From positions 1,803,501 through 1,867,500 of the forward strand of contig CAUEEP010000727.1 of assembly GCA_958450365.1 (NCBI GenBank): DNA of 64,000 bases, given 5' to 3'. Position numbers and translations under genes: made by a program. Origin of the DNA: Mesorhabditis belari (lineage: Eukaryota; Nematoda; Chromadorea; Rhabditida; Rhabditidae). The notes under the pieces are model-generated. The model searched no databases. It saw only the letters and a program-made list of their open reading frames with translations, and was not told the origin of the DNA. Of the stretch, positions 57,501 through 64,000 are shown in pieces (the stretch's first letter is position 1; the number at the start of each line of letters is the position of its first letter).

Positions 57501-60500
57501 CTAGCCTTAGTTTTTGGCTTCTTTTACCCACCCTGATAAAAAAAAGATTTGCCTTTTGGCTTGGCTTGGGTAATTGAAGCAGCCAAAAATGATCAAATTT
57601 ATTTATTTGCTTATTAAATGGTTTACCGTGCAGGTGTTTGGGTTTACTCACGTCGTCTTTGATCTCATTTTTCTTTTAAAAACTAATCTAGAGTTCTTTG
57701 TAATCATTCAAGCCCTTTCATTAAGCCATTTTTATCACTGAAGCCTTTCTCAACTTGTTATTGTTCTTGTTTCGCATAACGTCATCGATATTTCAGCGTT
57801 GATCTCTCTTCTCTAATCAGTAAACACAAAAAAAAGAGATAATATCTCCAACCATGACCCTTTCTTATTGTCTGAAATCGAAGAAACGACCGGAAGGGTT
57901 TATTGAAAAAAAGATTGAAATTGTTTTGAGTAACGGTAAAATATAATAAGTAATAAGTAATACTTGAATTTGAAGGACTTGAAGGGCCTTGAAGGGCGGC
58001 TTTTACTGTAAAAGCCCAGTTGATTTCTATACTACAATGTGTTAAAAGTAATATATTTAGAATTCTTAATGATACAGCACAGTACAGCTGAAAGTAAAAT
58101 TAAAAACAGACTTTGACAGAGTTGTGGATAATTTTACAAAATCCCAGTCCGTCTCTTGTACAAAAGTCTCGAAGTTTTTCTTTAACGAATACATTTTGAG
58201 GTGGATGGTCGAGAGTTCCGGTTGAATTCCCCGGAAAAAGTCGAGACAACGTTTTTCTTGGAAATTCTTGAATTGCTTGATGAGGAGATATTTGTGGTGC
58301 CTGGGCACACAAAAGCTCTCTGGAGTGCTCGACATCCTGATAGAACTTTCCTTCTGCATAAGGTGAGATTTGAATTGGGATCAGAAAGTGAATAACTCTT
58401 GCTTTGTCAAGAAAGGACACGTTTTAAGAAAGATTTCATTTGAAAAGTAATAGTAATCGGAAAGGTTTACGGTATTTTAAGATCTATTTTCAAATTGATT
58501 CAAATGAAATCTCTTTAGATCTCGTTCGATTGCGGGAAAGACGAGGTGGCTTGCGGTTTACAATGTTGTTCGTGTCGGACTCGATCTATTCAAAATGTTC
58601 ATATTTTTCAGTGTAAAATTGATAGAAAAACTTCAATTTCTCGGATTTCAGCGAATTTTAGCGCCAAAAAAACCCAAATTTCGAAGAGTTTTCTTTGAAA
58701 TTCGGCGGTGATAAAGGCTGTAAATGGACAAGGGAAAAGGGGCTTCGATTCATTCTCTTTTATGGACTAATAAGTGTGCTGAAAAGATAGCTTTTGAGAG
58801 GGGTTTTTATGAGATTTGAAGAGGAAAATGAAGAAATTTTTACTTCTGAGAACAATGATCTGTTTCAGGATTTCCTGGAAGAGATTGCTGAAAAGAGGAA
58901 ACGATTCAGGAGATCACCGACGAGGGTCATTTCGAGGAAATACTTTAATGATTATCAAGTGAGTTGGAATGGGAGAATCATGTCATTGTCAAACTGTCAT
59001 TGTCAAACTCCAAAAATTTCTCAGATCACTCAAAACGGGATCACGTATTCACTGGAGCCGAAATCGGGAATGAATTGTCGATATCGTTTAAGTCAATTCG
59101 ACGATCTTTACAAGAGAAGAAATGTTTATAATATAAGGGTAAGTAAGGAAACACGATAGGCTTTTCAGTAGAGTGTTTTCCTCACGAGTAATGCGTTTTT
59201 TTTTAAACGCACACTTAGGAAAAATTACCGACTTTCAGCGAAAATTATCGCAAAAAAAATTGGCCCGAAAAAGTCACGAGCACCGAGTTATAAACGACTT
59301 CTTTTAAAGATATTCAGTCGTTTAACTGATTTGCTGACAAATTCCCGTCAAATGTAAACATATTCAGCCGTTTAATTGATTTGATGAGAAATTCCCTTCA
59401 AATGTAAAGATATTCAGCCGTTTAATTGATTTGGTGGTAAATTCCCCTTCACAAGTAAAGATATTCAATTTACTCGACGTGTAAAGAGGATTACTCGTAG
59501 TTACATGACCAAAAAACGTCGATTAATCGAGTAAAAATCACTCATGCAAATTTTACTCGAGTAATTACTTACTCGTGACGAACACACTCTACTTTTCAGT
59601 AAAATTTATAGCTAATGAATAATGCAATTGAAAAAATTAAACTTGTCTCTCTAGCATTTGACAATGAATTTGTTTCAATTTCCAGACAGACACCATTTTC
59701 TACAAGTGTCCCCCGGGACACGGTTGCTGCTCGTTGGGCTGTGTGCTGATTTCTAAAACTCTAGAAATCTCACAACCACCATCAGTTGAATACATGCTTG
59801 ATAGGTTCGTCAATTGGGAAATATTGTAACTTAAAAGATACGGGAATAGTACCAGTCTTTCGTCTTACTACAGTATCCTTGATAGGGGGGACAAGAGGCT
59901 GGGCTTTACAGTACGGCTGGGGTATTGTAGACAGGCTGAGATTCTGTAGCCAGACTGGGATACTGTAGCTAGACTAAATAACTTTATAAATGAAAATCGC
60001 CTTTCAGACCTCGTCAAGCCCTTGTTTTTGCTCAAACTTTTTTCAACGAGAACTCCCTCTACATTTATGCCCTCTTAATTTTCCTCGTCGCCTTTCTTTT
60101 CATCATCATCCTTGTCGTACACATCAAAAAGTTTGTCCAATTTAGAGAATAGTTTCAAAAAAATAAGTTCAGAATTAAATCGATGAATACGAATTCGCAA
60201 AAATTGGCCCGAAATCTGCGCCATAAAACGACGGAGACGCAAACATCGATGGCTTCTTTGCTGTTGCTTGATAGGTGAGTTTGGAGAGAGTTTCTTAGCA
60301 TTAAGGAATGAGTAAATTTATTTATAAATTTATCTATAAGTTTATCTATAAGTTTAAACTGTATTCCAGATAGGAAAATAAAAAAGAGATGATATTGAAA
60401 AATGTGAGAAGTTTGAGGAGAAATTTCGACTGGTGAAGTTGTCAGTCATTAGTCACCAATTCGATCATTGAACTAACAAGGGAATGGTCCAAAGTTAAGG

Positions 60501-61570
60501 TGATCGTTTGGCACCTCATTCGATAGATCTCATGATGAATATTAATGACCAAAAAAATTAGCTGCCGAAAGTAACTCTACAACGAGAAATGTGGCCGACA
60601 AGAAGCAAAAATGACGTTTTTGACTCTCCTTCGTGGGGCTGTAACTTTTTACTGAATCGATATTTTTGAATAATCTTTTTTGCGTGTAATAGAACTCAAA
60701 TGAAACTAGAAATAGTAAAAATTTGATTCCCAAAGTATTTATAAAATTTTGTTTTTAAAAGCTTTTAGCCTTTAAATTTAAATTTTAAATTTTAGCCAAA
60801 GTTTACTGAACTTTTTTATAGGAACATCTTAAGTTTCTATAATTAATAAAAGTTTATTTTTTAGTTTCATTCAAGTTCTATTACACGCAAAAAAGATTCT
60901 TCAAAAATATCGATTCAGTAAAAAGTTACAGCCCCACGAAGGAGGGTCAAAAATGTTATTTTTGTTGCTTGTCGGCCACATTTCTCGTTGTAGAGTGACT
61001 CTTGGCGGCTAATTTTTTTGGTCATCAATATTCATCATGAGATCTATCGAATGAGGTATCACTCATCCCAAACGATCACCTTAACTTTGGACCATCCCTT
61101 GTAAGGGAATGGTCCAACGTTCCCTTCCCTGTCAAATTTCGAAAATGCAACTTGGATTTGTCAGCTGAAATCTTTCATATGCTGCAAAAATATCTACAAT
61201 AATCACTCTAGTAATCCGTTTGCAAAATGCAAATTTCAGTACCCAATCGACGATTCGTCTCATTCCACCATCGTCCTTCTCAATTCAAATGCGAGACGAT
61301 CAAAGTTTCCTCGAATTGGGATCTCATCCCTCAAAATCCCCTCATAAACGCCCGCATTCCTCAATCGTCGACTACCAAATTCAACCGAAATTCAAATTCC
61401 TCTCCTCACCCACCGATCAACCCTATTCCTCTCCAACATTTGACTATTACAGTCATACGTGGAACCCAAAAAAAAGCTACGATTCGTCGAATCCCTACCA
61501 ATCAACAACTCTTCCACGAAATGTTTCCACTTTTAAACCGTTGAACACTTCTCCTTTGAAAGGCATCTAA
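54577..61570 (+). CDS. Cysteine-rich (CX-module-like) single-pass membrane protein
   Basis: Exons: 54577-54710, 56588-56705, 58201-58362, 58519-about 58580, 58869-58958 (possibly starting earlier), 59025-59138, 59686-59804, 60008-60130, 60173-60274, 61240-61570. Signal peptide SGLILVIFLSFTVCQAV; first cysteine module ending FDCGKDEVACGLQCCSC; second ending YKCPPGHGCCSLGC; TM helix YIYALLIFLVAFLFIIILVV; then a basic, Ser/Pro-rich tail of about 150 residues. The CC-C endings resemble the nematode CX module found in surface proteins of unknown function. All junctions are in frame except exon 4 to 5, which I could not settle (donors at 58578 and 58597 are candidates). The 1.9-kb first intron holds a mariner relic, and two more introns hold MITEs. 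Confidence 0.65.
55174..56477 (-). mobile_element. Degenerate Tc1/mariner transposon, antisense in intron 1
   Basis: A 1.3-kb element bounded by TA on both sides with terminal inverted repeats beginning CAGGGTGCGGCAAAAGTTTG and ending with the near complement AACTTTTGCCGCACCTTG. On the - strand the helix-turn-helix part is visible (RDVILGLYQGEKNSPEIVK, then STVNKAIKRHK, 56200-56320). The catalytic end follows near 55490-55610 (LQQDWAPEHSA, a degenerate N-S-P-D-L-N-P block, then ITPFGLFWKA). The reading frame is broken by several shifts and stops, so it is inactive. Confidence 0.88.
59169..59591. mobile_element. hAT-like MITE with 8-bp target duplication and an internal tandem repeat
   Basis: Flanked by CTTTTCAG on both sides (59161-59168 and 59592-59599). 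Ends TAGAGTG and CACTCTA are inverted copies extending into CTCACGAGTAA and TTACTCGTGACG. Inside are three copies of an about 50-bp unit containing ATATTCAGCCGTTTAATTGA (59310-59462). An 8-bp duplication with short inverted ends fits the hAT superfamily. Confidence 0.75.
60477..61101. mobile_element. 625-bp palindromic MITE with TAA target duplication
   Basis: Ends CAAGGGAATGGTCCAAAGTT and AACTTTGGACCATCCCTTG are inverted copies, and the arms extend about 240 bp (for example CACATTTCTCGTTGTAGAGT and complement). TAA directly flanks both ends, as in the PIF/Harbinger superfamily. It lies in the last intron of the CX-type gene. Confidence 0.8.
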
Positions 61571-62383
61571 ACCCCAATTTATTACACAAATCTTGATCTC
61601 TTCTCATTGTTATCTTCATTAGTTTTCTTTGTACATTTTCTCAAAACGGGTTGAATTTTATCTTTTAGTTTGTACAAAGTAGCATCAACGACAAAAAAAA
61701 TGATTATCTACAGGTGCTTTGAATAAAGATTTAACGGTTGTGGTGAAACCTGAAATGACATTTCTCAAGCTCAGAGCCAACCGGAACCTGGACTTATAAG
61801 CCAGATCAGACAGGGACAGAAGCCAAGTCCAGAATTGGCGTCTGGCGGACCAGACCCACGGCAAAGTTAAGCAAGGTCAGAGACAAATCAGGGCCTGGCT
61901 TCTAGTCTGACTCGGACACTTTGAATTCAGAACGAACAGTTGTCAAGAACAGAACAGTTAAGTGTTGGAAAACCACTGCAAAAAAACTTGTTCATGCATA
62001 AAAATGAACAAAGGGCTTCAGAACCTTGCAATGGCTCCAAGTCGAGAAAGTGAATGTGCAAATGAAGTTAATTATTAAATGCAAATCATTAAAGCTTACC
62101 GCTTTTAAAAGTTTAACTTTGTGAATTGTTTCTAAATTTTTAAATTTCTAGATTTCTTATCCTTTTTTTCTCCACGTACCCCGCGATTTTCGTTGTCACT
62201 AATTGAGCAGCACACGCGCATTTCTTTTCTATCCCAAATCAATCCCGTTGACCGCCAAAAATTCCTCTCTTGTCGCTCAATGACATATTTGACGCTTTTA
62301 TTGCCTTTTCGTGAAGTTTTGATTAAGCTCATGCCCGAATTCTTTTAAATTCTAAAAATTTGACGATCAATTCTTTTCAGGGT
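61571..62383. other. Intergenic region
   Basis: No gene seen. AATAAA at about 61724 may end the CX-type transcript. A CCAGA-rich segment lies at 61790-61910. A TTCTTTTCAG acceptor ends 3 nt before the GCAT start codon and is a likely spliced-leader site. Confidence 0.5.
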
Positions 62384-64000
62384 ATGGCTGCCCGTGGAGT
62401 GTTCTCCCGTGCCTCTCGCAAAGTTCAAGAACATCTCAAATCGGAGTTACAAGGCATTAAAGTTTGTCGATTTACATTGTTGTTTTATTCATTTATTTAG
62501 GAAGCTGGCACCTTCAAGAATGAGCGAGTTATTGTCGGGCGTCAGGGTGTTGAAGTTCGCTTGGAGGTTCTTTTTTTACGCTTAGCAAATTTACAATTTC
62601 ATATTTAGGGACTGCAAGGAACCTACTTGAACTTCTGTGCCAACAACTATCTTGGCCTGAGCAGTCATCCAGAGGTTGTAACTAATTTAAGTATCAATTT
62701 ATCGAAAGTTTAGGTAATAAAAGCTGGACAAGAAGCTTTGAAAACCCATGGAGCGGGCTTATCATCGGTTAGGTTTATTTGTGGAACGCAGGATATTCAC
62801 AAACAGGTTGGTGGCTTTAATAATTTAAAGCGGCGATCATTTATTTTTGCGTTATTTACCGTATTCTTTCAGCTTGAGGCAAAAATCGCCAAATTTCATG
62901 GAACTGAGGATGCTATTTTGTACGCTGCCTGTTTTGACGCTAACGCTGGCGTTTTTGAAGTTTTGACGGGTTGGTTTATGATTAATTAAAAATAAAAAGC
63001 GATATTATTGTGTAACAATAAATATATGCTATTTGTAGGACCCGAGGATGCAATCATCTCCGACACCCTCAATCATGCTTCAATCATCGATGGAATTCGA
63101 CTTGCGAAGTCCAAGCGTTTGCGTTACGAACATCTTTCTATGGCTGATCTTGAGCAAAAGCTGAAGGATACACAAGGTTTATTAAATATTTTTCTTTGTT
63201 AAATCGGACATTTTGTAGATTCGCGTCATCGAATTGTTGTAACTGATGGAGTCTTTTCAATGGATGGAGATGTAGCCCCGCTTAAAGAGATTTGCGATTT
63301 GGCCGAAAAGTTTCTAGAGTTTCTATTTTTTTCACACCAATTTAATTCAGATACAATGCAATAACGTTTGTGGATGAATGCCATGCAACAGGGTTCTTTG
63401 GCAAAACCGGTCGCGGAACACAAGAAGCATTAGGTACTTTTGTGTATGCATCAAGCTCTTTATTTCAATTTTAGGCATTAACAACAAGGTGGATATTATC
63501 AATTCAACTCTGGGAAAGGCACTTGGCGGCGCAATGGGTGGATATACGACTGGGCCGAAACCGCTGATCGATTTGTTGAGGCAAAGATCCAGGCCTTATC
63601 TCTTCTCAAACTCACTTGCACCAAGCATTGTCGGCTCTTCAATCAAGGTAAGAGCTTTTCAGTTTTATTCAAAGTCCAATGCATTATTTAAGAAGTTAAG
63701 TGTTAAATTTAGGTGTTTGATATGCTCATGTCGGACAGTTCATTCACCGCGTCTCTCGCTTCAAATATTTCCCGCTTCCGAAGTGGAATGAAACAACTTG
63801 GATTCCGTGTGCTGGGAAATGACGCGCATCCAATTGCTCCTGTTCTTCTTGGAGATGCCCGGTAAAACTTCAGAAATACCTTGTCATATATTATTTTTTT
63901 AGTGTAGCCTCGACAATGGCCGACGAAATGCTTAAAGAAGGAATCTACGTAATCGGATTTTCTTATCCGGTTGTCCCAAAAGGACAAGCGCGAATTCGAG
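62384..64000 (+). CDS. Glycine C-acetyltransferase (2-amino-3-ketobutyrate CoA ligase), 3' truncated by window end
   Basis: PLP-dependent mitochondrial enzyme that converts 2-amino-3-oxobutanoate plus CoA to glycine and acetyl-CoA, the second step of threonine breakdown. Exons: 62384-62461, 62501-62566, 62609-62674, 62714-62806, 62873-62969, 63039-63176, 63219-63309, 63351-63433, 63475-63647, 63713-63861, 63903-beyond 64000; about 377 residues are seen of a usual 410-420. Basic N-terminus [14 protein letters not shown] fits a mitochondrial presequence. Class II aminotransferase/alpha-oxoamine synthase marks: [61 protein letters not shown], and the PLP lysine in [17 protein letters not shown], then [12 protein letters not shown]. 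The ortholog in vertebrates is GCAT. Confidence 0.94.

Overview
The window is nuclear DNA from a nematode, most likely a rhabditid-type chromadorean; the species cannot be named. The evidence is many short introns (about 40-60 bp) with TTTTAG/TTTCAG acceptors, single-pass genes whose best matches are nematode or animal families, 3' splice-like sites just upstream of many start codons (suggesting spliced-leader trans-splicing), and many palindromic MITE-like repeats. All exon structures were assembled by hand from splice signals and reading-frame continuity. For eight of the ten complete multi-exon genes the joined exon lengths sum to a whole number of codons with no internal stop; the SUV39 gene does so with one uncertain junction, and the CX-type gene has one unresolved junction.

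Layout. 1-4340: noncoding, with fold-back repeats. 4341-17172 (+): a 38-exon L1CAM/neuroglian gene (sax-7 orthologue) with 6 Ig and 5 FN3 domains, a TM segment and a FIGQY ankyrin site. It also holds two candidate internal first exons, a cassette exon and an alternative C-terminal tail. 18440-18709 (-): baf-1 (barrier-to-autointegration factor). 19922-21483 (+): hyls-1, a centriole/cilium gene. 24817-28717 (+): a 12-TM MFS sugar transporter. 29391-32868 (-): a secreted class 3 lipase with a Merlin-like transposase relic in one intron. 34225-42096 (-): an LRIG-type LRR/Ig receptor (sma-10-like), whose introns carry several unrelated minisatellites and MITEs. 43121-45765 (+): a chromodomain-SET H3K9 methyltransferase of the SUV39 type. 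46164-46847 (+): a small saposin-like secreted protein. 47213-48703 (-): an unrecognised acidic/basic protein. 51277-52637 (+): a small single-pass membrane protein. 54577-61570 (+): a nematode CX-type cysteine-rich membrane protein with a mariner relic in intron 1. 62384-64000 (+): glycine C-acetyltransferase (GCAT/KBL), cut by the window end.

The genes show no operon-like spacing and no single shared pathway. Housekeeping and chromatin genes (baf-1, SUV39-like, GCAT, hyls-1) sit among neuronal or signalling surface proteins (sax-7, LRIG).

The most interesting material is (i) the alternative-isoform architecture of sax-7, especially a signal-peptide exon at 15019 that would make a tiny one-FN3 isoform and a read-through tail that would drop the ankyrin and PDZ motifs; (ii) nested and target-site-duplicated MITEs of several superfamilies; and (iii) the concentration of different minisatellites inside introns. 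No CRISPR array, tRNA, rRNA or viral gene was seen.
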